Assembly: GCA_041821185.1 (NCBI GenBank)
Contig: JBGUBD010000013.1
Span: 1 to 64,000, forward strand
Length of the DNA stretch: 64,000 bases
DNA from: Phycisphaerales bacterium AB-hyl4
GTDB taxonomy: Bacteria > Planctomycetota > Phycisphaerae > Phycisphaerales > Phycisphaeraceae
Reading direction: 5' to 3'
Part shown: one piece after another, positions 50,572 to 58,951 of the stretch
How positions within the stretch are numbered: the stretch's first letter is position 1
Layout of the letters: each line of letters starts with the position of its first letter
The notes under the pieces: model-generated
The model's input: the letters and a program-made list of their open reading frames with translations, nothing else
Told to the model about the DNA's origin: nothing
The model's database searches: none
Translations under genes and position numbers: made by a program

Positions 50572-51681
50572 GTGCTTGCAACGCTGTTGCCTCATGACTG
50601 GTTTGGCGAACGGTCGACATGGCTGCTGATCGTGGTGGCGGTGGTGGCGATCGCGGCGCTGATCAAAGGCGCGGACTGGCTGGTGGACAGCGCAGCGACT
50701 GCGGCGTATCGGCTGGGGCTGTCGAAGATCATCATCGGCGCGACGATCGTGTCGCTGGGCACGACGAGCCCGGAAGCGGCAGTGTCAGTGATGGCGGCGT
50801 GGGCGGGCAATCCGGGGCTGGCGCTGGGCAACGGCGTGGGGTCGATCATCGTCGACACGGGGCTGATCTTCGGGCTGGGCTGCCTGTTCGCCACGCTGCC
50901 GGCCGACCGATTCGTGCTTAATCGGCAAGGCTGGGTGCAGGTGGGCGCGGCGGCGCTGCTGGCGGCGGTGTGTTACACGGTGTTCATCATGCACGGCGAT
51001 ACGGCGGCAGTCGGCCGCGCGGTGGGCATGGTGTTCGCCATCCTGCTCGTGGCGTACATGGTCATCAGCGTGCGGTGGAGTCGTCGGCATCCGTATGGCG
51101 AACCGCACCTGATGGCGGACACGCCGACGCAGACGGATGCGGAAGTGCTGAACTTTGAAGGCGACGCGCTGCCCATCGATACGAGCGTGCCGATGTGGTC
51201 ATTGATCTGCTGGGGCGTGGCGGGGCTGGCGGTGGTGGTGCTGGCGAGCGATGTGCTGGTCGGCTCGGCGACGGAGCTGGCGGAGCGGGCGTCGGTGCCG
51301 CAGGTGGTGTTGGCGGCGACGCTGGTGGCGTTCGGCACTTCGCTGCCGGAGATGGCGGTCGGGCTGACTTCGCTGCGCAAGGGGCACGCCGAACTGCTGG
51401 TGGGCAACATCATCGGCGCAGACATATTGAATGTGCTGTTCGTGATCGGGTTCGCGGCGCTCGCGGCGCCGCTGCCGCTGGTGGACGAGCCGGGCATGGC
51501 GGGGCGTTACATTTTCCTCTGGCTGCACCTGCCGACGATGTTGCTGATGCTCGGGTTCATGCGGCTGTGCATCATCTGGGCCGGGCCGACCGGCTACTTT
51601 TCGCGGTGGATGGGCGTACCGCTGGTGGTGGGGTATGTCGCCTACGTGGTGATTCAATTAGTCGCGACGGCGGGGTCATGA
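50572..51681 (+). CDS. CaCA family Ca2+/Na+ (or H+) exchanger
   Basis: A 369-residue exchanger with 10 membrane helices in two inverted halves. The alpha-repeat motifs are GTTSPEAAVSVMAAW in the first half and FGTSLPEMAVGLTSL in the second; the acidic residues bind Ca2+. GNGVGSIIVDTGLIFG and GNIIGADILNVLFVIG follow each repeat. A hydrophilic loop (residues 170-200) joins the halves. The start is taken as GTG 50572; a TTG at 50566 is also in frame. It probably exports calcium. Confidence 0.88.
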   Translation: MLATLLPHDWFGERSTWLLIVVAVVAIAALIKGADWLVDSAATAAYRLGLSKIIIGATIVSLGTTSPEAAVSVMAAWAGNPGLALGNGVGSIIVDTGLIFGLGCLFATLPADRFVLNRQGWVQVGAAALLAAVCYTVFIMHGDTAAVGRAVGMVFAILLVAYMVISVRWSRRHPYGEPHLMADTPTQTDAEVLNFEGDALPIDTSVPMWSLICWGVAGLAVVVLASDVLVGSATELAERASVPQVVLAATLVAFGTSLPEMAVGLTSLRKGHAELLVGNIIGADILNVLFVIGFAALAAPLPLVDEPGMAGRYIFLWLHLPTMLLMLGFMRLCIIWAGPTGYFSRWMGVPLVVGYVAYVVIQLVATAGS

Positions 51682-51687
51682 TCGGGG

Positions 51688-52440
51688 TCATGATTGTGCG
51701 GGCGTCGCCGACATGTCGGCAGCGTTTTTGCGGATCAGCGCAGCGAGGCTGAGGCAGTCGGCGACGAACGCGCCGAGGTCGTCCGGTTCGACGCGCTCAT
51801 CGTGCAGGAAGAACGCGAGCAGATCGCGGCGGGCTTCGATCACCATCGAGCGATTTTCTTGCAACGGCTGCTGCACATCGGGTGTGAACAGCGCGTTGAT
51901 ATGTTCGCGGTCGCGGCCGAGCACGAGGTTGTGCTCGCCGAACTTCGTGTTGGCGTCGAAGATCTTGTTGCGGTGGATGTGGCGGAACAGGAAGTTGTTG
52001 GGCATGACGCGGAAGCGTGGCAGCGGATGTTTGAAGCCGCTGACGAGTACGACGACCTTTTCCATCGTGTGATGCTGCGCGTTGCTGGCCTCGAACCCGA
52101 GCACGACGTGAACGACCTTGACGTCGAACTCTTCGCTGGGGTAGTGCAGTGCGCCGCGGATGGTGAGTTGGCGGGCGTACATGCTCATGTCGCCGAACAC
52201 GTCGCCGATGGATTCGGAGAGGGTTTCGAGCTGTTTTTGATCGTTGATCGGCTCGAAGCCGGGCTGTTGCACGAAGGCGTCGAAACGTTGCGTTCGGCCG
52301 CGGCGTCTGTACCAGGCGACGACGCCCCAGATGATCGCGACGAGAACGCCGCCGGCCCCGACCTGGAGGGCCACGTCAATCCGTCCGCCGCCGCCGGCCT
52401 GTGCGAGTGTGTTGATCAACTCGGGCGTGAGTGCGTGCAT
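51688..52440 (-). CDS. membrane-anchored hypothetical protein
   Basis: A 250-residue protein. One membrane helix near the N-terminus (LQVGAGGVLVAIIWGVVAWY, residues 25-44) is followed by a basic stop-transfer stretch and a soluble mixed alpha/beta domain with QKQLETLSESIGDVFGDMSM, LHYPSEEFDVKVVHVVLGFE and HPLPRFRVMPNNFLFRHIH. I recognise no family. It lies 67 bp downstream of ruvB on the same strand and converges on the exchanger gene with only 6 bp between stop codons. Confidence 0.6.
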   Translation of the reverse strand: MHALTPELINTLAQAGGGGRIDVALQVGAGGVLVAIIWGVVAWYRRRGRTQRFDAFVQQPGFEPINDQKQLETLSESIGDVFGDMSMYARQLTIRGALHYPSEEFDVKVVHVVLGFEASNAQHHTMEKVVVLVSGFKHPLPRFRVMPNNFLFRHIHRNKIFDANTKFGEHNLVLGRDREHINALFTPDVQQPLQENRSMVIEARRDLLAFFLHDERVEPDDLGAFVADCLSLAALIRKNAADMSATPAQS

Positions 52441-52507
52441 GGGTGCTTTACTCCGTGATCAAGCAGGGAGGCTTGGCCCGCGGCAACGATCGGGCCGACG
52501 TGTGAAG

Positions 52508-53560
52508 TTATTCGAACAGCAGTCGATCACCATTATCGTCGGTGCTGATGCGCATGCCAAGATGTTCGCCGCCGGCGCGGGTGAGCTGCCTGCCCTTTCG
52601 CGTGCGGGCGAGGAAGCCGATCTGCAACAGGTAGGGTTCGACCATGTCTTCGAGCGTGCCGGCGTCTTCACCGAGTGTGGCGGCGACGGCTTCGAGGCCG
52701 ACGGGTCCGCCCTGGTAGACCTCGCCGATGACGCGCATGTACTTGCGGTCGAGTTCGTCGAGGCCGAGCTTGTCGACGCCTTCGAGTTTCAAAGCCTGGT
52801 CGACCACGTCGGGGGTGAGGCTGCCGTCGGATCGCACTTGGGCGAAGTCGCGGACGCGCCGCAACAGGCGGTTGGCGATGCGGGGCGTGCCACGCGATCG
52901 GCTGGCGATGAGTTCGAGCGACTGTTCGAGCGACTTGTCGGCGTGGTCGGCGGTGAGCTTCAGCAGACCGGCGCTACGGTGGAGGATGCGCAGCAGGTCG
53001 GTTTCGCTGTAGAAGTCGAGGTTGTGCGAGACGCCGAAGCGCGATCGCATCGGCCCGGACAGCAGGCCGGCGCGGGTGGTCGCCCCGATGAGGGTGAAGG
53101 GCTTGATCGGCAGCGTAATCGTCTTGGCGTGCATGCCGGAGTCGATCTGGAAGTCGATCTTGAAATCTTCCATGGCCGAGTAGAGGTACTCCTCCACGGC
53201 CACGGGCATGCGGTGGATCTCGTCGATGAACAACACGTCGGCGCGCTGCAGTTTGGTGAGCGTGCCGACAAGGTCGGCGCCCTTGGTCAACGCGGGGCCG
53301 GCGGTAACGGTGAGGTGTGTGCCCATCTCGTTGGCGACGATGTGCGCGAGGGTCGTCTTGCCCAACCCCGGCGGGCCGTGCAGGAGCAGATGCTCCATCG
53401 GTTCGTTGCGTTCGCGGACGGCCTGGAGCACGATGCGAAGCTTTTCGACGAGGCGGGGTTGGCCCACATAATCATCGAGGCTTGTGGGTCGGAGCGAGAG
53501 GTTGATGGCCTCCTCTTTGGGGCCCGCCGACTCGCCGGAGATTATGCGTTGCTTGGCCAT
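52508..53560 (-). CDS. ruvB: Holliday junction branch migration ATPase RuvB
   Basis: A 350-residue AAA+ motor that drives Holliday junction migration with RuvA. Walker A GPPGLGKTTLA, Walker B LFIDEIHRM, sensor 1 IGATTRAGLL with the arginine finger region PMRSRFGV, and a winged-helix C-terminus (GPVGLEAVAATLGEDAGTLE). The N-terminus RPTSLDDYVGQPRLVEKL is typical. ruvA and ruvC are not in the window. The following hypothetical membrane gene may be cotranscribed. Confidence 0.97.
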   Translation of the reverse strand: MAKQRIISGESAGPKEEAINLSLRPTSLDDYVGQPRLVEKLRIVLQAVRERNEPMEHLLLHGPPGLGKTTLAHIVANEMGTHLTVTAGPALTKGADLVGTLTKLQRADVLFIDEIHRMPVAVEEYLYSAMEDFKIDFQIDSGMHAKTITLPIKPFTLIGATTRAGLLSGPMRSRFGVSHNLDFYSETDLLRILHRSAGLLKLTADHADKSLEQSLELIASRSRGTPRIANRLLRRVRDFAQVRSDGSLTPDVVDQALKLEGVDKLGLDELDRKYMRVIGEVYQGGPVGLEAVAATLGEDAGTLEDMVEPYLLQIGFLARTRKGRQLTRAGGEHLGMRISTDDNGDRLLFE

Positions 53561-53680
53561 GGCTGGTGAATGTTAGCATGGTCGGCGGCGTTCCGCCTTC
53601 GCGTTTGTCAGTCTGATGACTCGCAGCCGACTGACAAACGCGAACGCGGTGCTGTTATGATCGTAGGTTAAGAAGACGTT

Positions 53681-54553
53681 ATGGCCGACGCCGATGCACC
53701 ATCCACGCGATACCGACCACACTGGGGCATACGCATGCTCACCTGGCTGCTGATTGCGCTGCTGGTGTGGACGGCGGCGGTGTGGCTGCTGCAACGCCAG
53801 GCGTTGTTCCCGCGACACGTGGCGAACATGGCGCCGGCGATCGATCGGCCGAGCGATGCGGAAGTGCTTCGGCTGGACACGTCGGCGGGCGAGGTGGTGG
53901 CGTGGCTGCTGCCGGGCGAAGGCGTGAGCGCCGATCGGCCGGGGCCGGCGGTGATGTTCGCCCACGGCAACGGCGAGCGGATCGACTTCTGGCCCGCCGC
54001 GCTGCAACGTTATCGCGATATGGGCGTCACCGTCATGCTGCCAAGCTATCGCGGCTACGGCCCGTCGGCGGGCAGGCCCTCGGCTCGGGCGATCCTCGAC
54101 GACTTCACCCGCTTCCACGACAAGCTCGCGGCCCGCGATGACGTCGACGCGGACCGCATCATCTTCCACGGCCGATCGCTCGGCGGCGCGACGCTGGGCA
54201 CGCTCGCTGGCACGCGACCGCCCGCCGGGTTGATCCTCGAATCCACCTTCACCAGCACCGCCGCGATGGCGCGGTCGTACCTGGTCCCGCCGTTTCTCAT
54301 CCGCGACCGCTTCGATGCGCTCACGCCGTTGCGCAATCACGCCGGGCCGGTGCTCATCATGCACGGCAGGCTGGACACGATCGTCCCGTCGCGGCACGCC
54401 GAGCACTTGCACGCCGCCGCGGCCGACAGCGAACTGGTGTGGTTTGAAACGACGCACAACGATCCGATGCCGGAGCGGGAATACTGGCAGGCGATCGAAA
54501 GCTATCTTCAAGAGCATGATCTGCTGACAGCCGAGCCGACCGAGCCAGGGTGA
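53681..54553 (+). CDS. membrane-anchored alpha/beta hydrolase
   Basis: A 290-residue serine hydrolase of the ABHD/YfhR-like group. One N-terminal helix (MLTWLLIALLVWTAAVWLL) anchors it. The domain shows FAHGNGERIDFW (oxyanion loop), LPSYRGYGPSAGRPS, the nucleophile elbow FHGRSLGGAT with Ser166, the Asp in MHGRLDTIVP, and the His in ETTHNDP. The substrate is unknown. It lies 109 bp upstream of tpx on the same strand, with a possible separate promoter for tpx between them. Confidence 0.87.
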   Translation: MADADAPSTRYRPHWGIRMLTWLLIALLVWTAAVWLLQRQALFPRHVANMAPAIDRPSDAEVLRLDTSAGEVVAWLLPGEGVSADRPGPAVMFAHGNGERIDFWPAALQRYRDMGVTVMLPSYRGYGPSAGRPSARAILDDFTRFHDKLAARDDVDADRIIFHGRSLGGATLGTLAGTRPPAGLILESTFTSTAAMARSYLVPPFLIRDRFDALTPLRNHAGPVLIMHGRLDTIVPSRHAEHLHAAAADSELVWFETTHNDPMPEREYWQAIESYLQEHDLLTAEPTEPG

Positions 54554-54662
54554 TCGCATCCGACCGCCCGCTGACCGCCATGCACGATCTGCTGCGTGCA
54601 CTACAATGCTTATTTGCCAGCCAGGCAATATCGTTTCTAATCAGACAGACAGGAAGCACACC

Positions 54663-55178
54663 ATGAGCGAACGTACAGGACTCGTCACACTTAAAGGCAA
54701 CCCCATTACACTCGTCGGCGATGAATTGAAAGCCGGCGACAAAGCGCCCGACTTCCAGCTCACCGGCACGGACATGAGCAGCAAGTCGCTGAGCGATTAC
54801 GAAGGCAAGGTGAAGCTTGTCGTCGTCGTGCCGTCGCTGGACACGTCGGTCTGCGATACGGAAGTGCGCAAGTTCAACGAGCACGCCACATCGCTTGGCG
54901 ACGACATCATCGTGCTCACCGTGAGCATGGACCTGCCGCCCGCGCAGAAGCGATGGTGCGGCGCAGCCGGCGTCGATCGTGTCGAATGCCTCAGCGACTA
55001 CAAAGACCACAGCTTCGGCAAGGCGTGGGGTCTTCGCATTAAGGAAATCGGTTTCCTCGCCCGCAGCATCTTCGTGCTCGACAAGGACAACACGGTTCGC
55101 TACATGGAACTCGTGCCCGAAATCGGCCAGGAACCGGACTACGACGCAGCGCTCGCCGCGGCGAAGCAGCTGGTGTGA
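54663..55178 (+). CDS. tpx: Thiol peroxidase Tpx
   Basis: A 171-residue atypical 2-Cys peroxiredoxin that reduces hydroperoxides with thioredoxin. The peroxidatic Cys64 lies in PSLDTSVCDTEVRKFN and the resolving Cys99 in KRWCGAAG, matching the family spacing; a third Cys109 is extra. AGGAAG precedes ATG 54663; the in-frame upstream start at 54606 is rejected. A TACAAT at 54602-54607 could be the -10 box. A textbook hairpin terminator follows. Confidence 0.95.
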   Translation: MSERTGLVTLKGNPITLVGDELKAGDKAPDFQLTGTDMSSKSLSDYEGKVKLVVVVPSLDTSVCDTEVRKFNEHATSLGDDIIVLTVSMDLPPAQKRWCGAAGVDRVECLSDYKDHSFGKAWGLRIKEIGFLARSIFVLDKDNTVRYMELVPEIGQEPDYDAALAAAKQLV

Positions 55179-55242
55179 AATACCGCAAGTACTATTGTTC
55201 GCCTGGTAACGCCCTGTGTACCCGGTGAATGAAGAAACGCGT

Positions 55243-55276
55243 AAAGCCCACGGATGGCCATCCGTGGGCTTTTTTT
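55243..55276 (+). terminator. family A palindrome with T-tract, tpx terminator
   Basis: AAAGCCCACGGATGG (55243-55257) and CCATCCGTGGGCTTT (55258-55272) form a perfect 30-nt palindrome, followed by four more T residues. Lying 64 bp after the tpx stop and before the convergent UxuA-like stop, it is the most convincing intrinsic terminator in the window and the most complete member of family A. Confidence 0.9.
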
Positions 55277-55349
55277 ATGACAAACTTCGATGTCTGCACG
55301 AATGAAGTCGCCGGGCTTGATGATCACGTATTCCATTCGTGAGGTGGTT

Positions 55350-56264
55350 TCAGGTGTAGGGGGTGCGGTGCGTCTGGAAGATGCCTTTGAGGTAGCCGAC
55401 GGCGAACAGGTGTCCCAGCGAGGCGTAGCCGGGGATGTCCGGGTTTTCGCCGTGCATGGTGGGCACGTGGTCGTCGCGGAGCGGGCCGGCGAACCCGACG
55501 TCGTGGTACAGCTTCAACATGGCGGGCATGTCGGTCGGGCCTTCGTCGTGCCAGGTTTCGGTGAAAGCGTCAGCCGAGCCTTCCACGTCGCGCACGTGGA
55601 CGAACGCGAGCCGACCCTGCTCGGCGAAGCGGCGGACGGTGGCTTCGAGGTCACAGCCCATCAGCTTGAAATTCGCCTGGCAGAACGTCACCGCATTGTG
55701 CCGGCTCGGCGCGAGTTGGTACGCGCGATCGAACGCCTCGACACTGCCGAACAACCGCGGCACGCTGCCGAGCTGCGGCAACGGCGGATCGTCCGGATGC
55801 AGCGCGAGCGTCACGTCCGCCTGCTCCGCAGCGGGGAGCACCGCTTTGAGAAACGCCTGATAGTTCGACCACAGTTCATCGTGACTCAGCTCCAGCTCAT
55901 CGGCAACAGGAAGCTTCGTCAGCTCGAAGCGCGTGGTCAGCGAGCCGCCGCGCAGGGGCACGCTCACATCTGTGCGATGCCAGTCATGCTCGGCGGTCTT
56001 CGGGCGGAGCATGAAGTTGTAGCACAGCAGCTTCAGGCCGAGTTCGCCCATGTGGCCGAGCATCTGGCGGTAGCGGTCGAAGTCTTCGTCGCGGCCCGGT
56101 TCGCCGCGTTTGATGCGGCTCATGTCGAACGGATCGCCTTCCAGGCCGAGCAGCGTGATGCCCGCGTCGGCGAAGCGCGCCTGCAACGTGCGCAGTACAC
56201 CGGCTTCCCACGGCGGGCCGAGCCCGGTGAGTTGCGGCTGGGCCTTGACCACCGCATGTGTCAC
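55350..56264 (-). CDS. UxuA-like mannonate dehydratase family protein, 5' end uncertain
   Basis: A 304-residue TIM-barrel protein of the UxuA/mannonate dehydratase type. Visible are LLGLEGDPFDMSRIK, KLLCYNFMLRP, VTLALHPDDPPLPQLG, HNAVTFCQANFKLMG, FVHVRDVEG and PLRDDHVPTMHGE. The only standard start is GTG 56264, giving MTHAVVKAQPQL, but family-like sequence (WTLAKQVGV) continues upstream to an in-frame TAG at 56295-56297. Nine codons before that TAG lies an ATG at 56324, 11 nt after the glpK stop. Either translation begins at GTG or another non-ATG codon, or the gene carries an early nonsense mutation. It would dehydrate mannonate or a related sugar acid. Confidence 0.75.
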   Translation of the reverse strand: MTHAVVKAQPQLTGLGPPWEAGVLRTLQARFADAGITLLGLEGDPFDMSRIKRGEPGRDEDFDRYRQMLGHMGELGLKLLCYNFMLRPKTAEHDWHRTDVSVPLRGGSLTTRFELTKLPVADELELSHDELWSNYQAFLKAVLPAAEQADVTLALHPDDPPLPQLGSVPRLFGSVEAFDRAYQLAPSRHNAVTFCQANFKLMGCDLEATVRRFAEQGRLAFVHVRDVEGSADAFTETWHDEGPTDMPAMLKLYHDVGFAGPLRDDHVPTMHGENPDIPGYASLGHLFAVGYLKGIFQTHRTPYT

Positions 56265-56335
56265 GCCGACCTGCTTCGCCAGCGTCCAGCAGCGCTAAGC
56301 TCGCCCGGCTAACGTGGGGTTCATTTGTTGTTGTG

Positions 56336-57841
56336 TCAGCCGGCCGTCGGTTCCCATCCTCGACTGCGCTTGACTGCTTCCAGCCACCGCTCGCGCAGCT
56401 TGTGCACGCGATCGTCCGACATCGTCGGCTCAAATCGGCGATCGACCTGCCACTGCGCCGCGATCTGCTTTCGATCGGTCCAGACACCGGTCGCCAGCCC
56501 CGCCAGGTAGGCCGCGCCGGCCGCGGTTGTCTCCGTCACCTTCGGCCGAACGGTCGGCACGCGAAGCACGTCGGCTTGAAACTGCATGAGCAGATCGTTC
56601 GCCGCAGCGCCGCCATCGACCCGCAACTCTGTGATGTCCATGCCCGCGTCGGCGTGCATCGCTTCAAGTACGTCGGCGGTCTGGAACGCAATCGCCTCCA
56701 GCGCCGCGCGGGCGATGTGGCCGGCGGTCGTGCCGCGCGTCAGCCCGACCAGCGTGCCGCGAGCGTATGGGTCCCAATGCGGTGCGCCAAGCCCTGCGAA
56801 GGCGGGCACGAGATACACGCCGCCGTTGTCGTCCACGCTCGCAGCGAGCTTTTCGATTTCACTGGATGAGTCGATCATGTGCAGCCCGTCGCGAAGCCAC
56901 TGCACCACCGCCCCACCGATGAAGATGCTGCCTTCGAGCGCGTATTCGACTTCGTCGCCGAGTTGCCACGCAATCGTCGTCAGCAGGTTGTGCTTTGAGG
57001 TGCGGGGTTTGTTACCGGTGTTCAGCAACATGAAGCAGCCCGTGCCGTAAGTGTTCTTCGCCATGCCGGGCGTCATGCACATCTGCCCGAACAGCGCCGC
57101 CTGTTGATCGCCCGCCACGCCCGCGATGGGCACGGCAGTGCCGAGCAGTTCCGGGTCGGTTTCGCCATACACTTCGCTCGACGGCCGAACGTCCGGCAGC
57201 AGCTCGCGCGGGATGCTCAGATGTTCGAGCAACTCATCGTCCCATTGCCCGGTGCGGATGTTGTATAGCAGCGTACGTGAGGCGTTGGTCGCGTCGGTGA
57301 TGTGCACTCGGCCGACGGTAAGCTTCCAGATCAGCCACGTATCGACCGTGCCGAAGGCGAGCTCGCCGCGCTGGGCGCGCTCGCGTGCGCCGTCGACGTG
57401 TTCGAGCAGCCAGTTGATTTTCGTGCCGGAGAAGTAGGCATCGAGCACGAGGCCGGTCTTCTGTTGAAACGTGTCGGCGAAGCCGGCGTTGCGAAGGCGG
57501 TCGCAGAGGTCGGCGGTGCGGCGGTCCTGCCAGACGATGGCGTTGGCGATCGGCTCGCCGGTCGCGCGGTCCCAGATGAGCGTGGTTTCTCGCTGGTTGG
57601 TGATGCCCACGCCGGCGATGTCGCCGGGAGAAAGGTCGGCCAGATCCAGCGCTTCGCGGGCGGCACGCAGCTGCGACCGCCAGATGGCCTCGGGGTTGTG
57701 CTCCACCCAGCCCGGCCGGGGGAACAGCTGCTCGAACTCATGCTGAGCCCGGGCGACGATGCCCCCCTGCTGGTCGAAAACGATGGCACGCGAGCTGGTC
57801 GTGCCCTGATCCAATGCCAGTACGTGGGTTTTCGTCGTCAT
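56336..57841 (-). CDS. glpK: Glycerol kinase
   Basis: A 501-residue FGGY kinase that makes glycerol 3-phosphate. LALDQGTTSSRAIVFDQQG is the ATP-phosphate motif; GITNQRETTLIWDRATGEP, GTVDTWLIWKLT, GVAGDQQAALFGQ and NTYGTGCFMLLNTG follow. The C-terminal signature ITELRVDGGAAANDLLMQFQ is intact. Allosteric regulation cannot be judged. No glycerol facilitator or dehydrogenase is adjacent; the UxuA-like gene follows at once on the same strand. Confidence 0.97.
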   Translation of the reverse strand: MTTKTHVLALDQGTTSSRAIVFDQQGGIVARAQHEFEQLFPRPGWVEHNPEAIWRSQLRAAREALDLADLSPGDIAGVGITNQRETTLIWDRATGEPIANAIVWQDRRTADLCDRLRNAGFADTFQQKTGLVLDAYFSGTKINWLLEHVDGARERAQRGELAFGTVDTWLIWKLTVGRVHITDATNASRTLLYNIRTGQWDDELLEHLSIPRELLPDVRPSSEVYGETDPELLGTAVPIAGVAGDQQAALFGQMCMTPGMAKNTYGTGCFMLLNTGNKPRTSKHNLLTTIAWQLGDEVEYALEGSIFIGGAVVQWLRDGLHMIDSSSEIEKLAASVDDNGGVYLVPAFAGLGAPHWDPYARGTLVGLTRGTTAGHIARAALEAIAFQTADVLEAMHADAGMDITELRVDGGAAANDLLMQFQADVLRVPTVRPKVTETTAAGAAYLAGLATGVWTDRKQIAAQWQVDRRFEPTMSDDRVHKLRERWLEAVKRSRGWEPTAG

Positions 57842-58133
57842 CGCGCCACTCCACTTCGCTGCCCGATTTCACTGTCTCGCTCAGCCACCCCATCCTACTG
57901 CGAACGCCCGCGATCTCACACCATGACCCGGTTTTGTTAGCCCCCCTGCCCAACCTGCGCAGAACTTTGCCCAACTGCACAATTCCGCGACCCGCCGGGC
58001 CGACCATCGCATAGAATAAACGTCAGGCGCAAACGACCGGCAGGCGGCTGCCGAGGTCTCGGCTTCGATCCTGTCGGCCGGTGTGCTATATTGATGACCT
58101 GTTCCCCGTACGCCACCTACAGGAGGCCCCCCT

Positions 58134-58889
58134 TTGTCGCTTCAAGAACAACTGCACGAGCTTTTCCTGCTGGACCAGCAGCTTCGCGGCCTGCGTAACC
58201 GCCTCGACGCCGGGCAAAGTCGCCAGCGGGCGCAGCAGAACAAGCTCGTGCAGCTTCAGCAGCAGCAGCAGGAGCTTTCCCACCAACTCCGCCAGACCCA
58301 GGTCAACGCCCAAACGCTTGAGAAGCAATCCGGCGAGATGGAGGCCCGCATCAACGAACTGCGCGGCCGCATGAACAACGTCACCAGCAATAAGGAATAC
58401 TCCGCCCTGCTGGTCGAGGTGAACACGCTGAAGGTCGACAAGAGCAAAATCGAAGACCAGGCGCTCGAACAGATGAACGAGGTGGACACGCTCAAGCAGC
58501 GGGTCACCGATATCGAACAGAAGATCGACGACCAGAAAAAACTCGTCAGCGGTGCGGACAACGAAGTCGACTCCGCCCGCGCGGAAGTGGGCGATCGTCT
58601 GGATGAAGTGGCGAGCAAACGTCAGGCCGCCGCCGAGAAAGTACCCGCCGACGCCCGCGCCGTGTTCGAACGGCTTGCCGACTCATACGAAGGCGAAGCG
58701 CTTGCCGAGGTTGAGGAAGCGAACCGCCGTCGCATGGAATACAACTGCGGCGGCTGTTACATGAGCCTGCCTATCGAACGCGTCAACGGCATCATGATGC
58801 GAACCAACGAACTGGTCACCTGCCCCAACTGCAACCGCATCCTCTACATGAAACCCGAGTTGAAGTCGGCGCTCAGCGGGGCGAAGTAA
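58134..58889 (+). CDS. coiled-coil zinc-ribbon protein (zf-RING_7 / CT398-like)
   Basis: A 251-residue protein. A long antiparallel coiled coil (residues 5-175, Gln/Leu-rich) ends in a C4 zinc-ribbon with CGGCYMSLP and CPNCNRILY. The family is known from chlamydial CT398/CdsZ and from genes next to RNase H in actinobacteria, as here. The start is a TTG at 58134, 7 nt after a perfect AGGAGG (58121-58126); TATATT at 58087-58092 may be the -10 box. Roles proposed for relatives include transcription or secretion regulation; none is proven here. The RNase HI gene follows after 62 bp. Confidence 0.88.
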   Translation: MSLQEQLHELFLLDQQLRGLRNRLDAGQSRQRAQQNKLVQLQQQQQELSHQLRQTQVNAQTLEKQSGEMEARINELRGRMNNVTSNKEYSALLVEVNTLKVDKSKIEDQALEQMNEVDTLKQRVTDIEQKIDDQKKLVSGADNEVDSARAEVGDRLDEVASKRQAAAEKVPADARAVFERLADSYEGEALAEVEEANRRRMEYNCGGCYMSLPIERVNGIMMRTNELVTCPNCNRILYMKPELKSALSGAK

Positions 58890-58891
58890 CC

Positions 58892-58950
58892 GACGATTGA
58901 AGATTCGCGTATCGTTCGCTTCCATCCGCAACCCCTTCGCTTCAATCGTC
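58892..58950. repeat. inverted repeat abutting the rnhA start codon
   Basis: GACGATTGAAG (58892-58902) and CTTCAATCGTC (58940-58950) are perfect 11-bp complements 37 nt apart. The right arm ends one base before the rnhA ATG. No Shine-Dalgarno sequence is visible for rnhA. In RNA the stem would sit against the start codon and begin two bases after the upstream stop codon. Confidence 0.8.
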
Positions 58951-58951
58951 C

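Noticed and set aside
58036..58080. Possible tRNA-like or leader hairpin upstream of the zinc-ribbon gene
   Set aside because: It folds into a single imperfect stem (CCGGCAGG with CCTGTCGG) only. No acceptor, anticodon or T-arm arrangement is present, and it lies upstream of the -10 box, so it is probably not transcribed.
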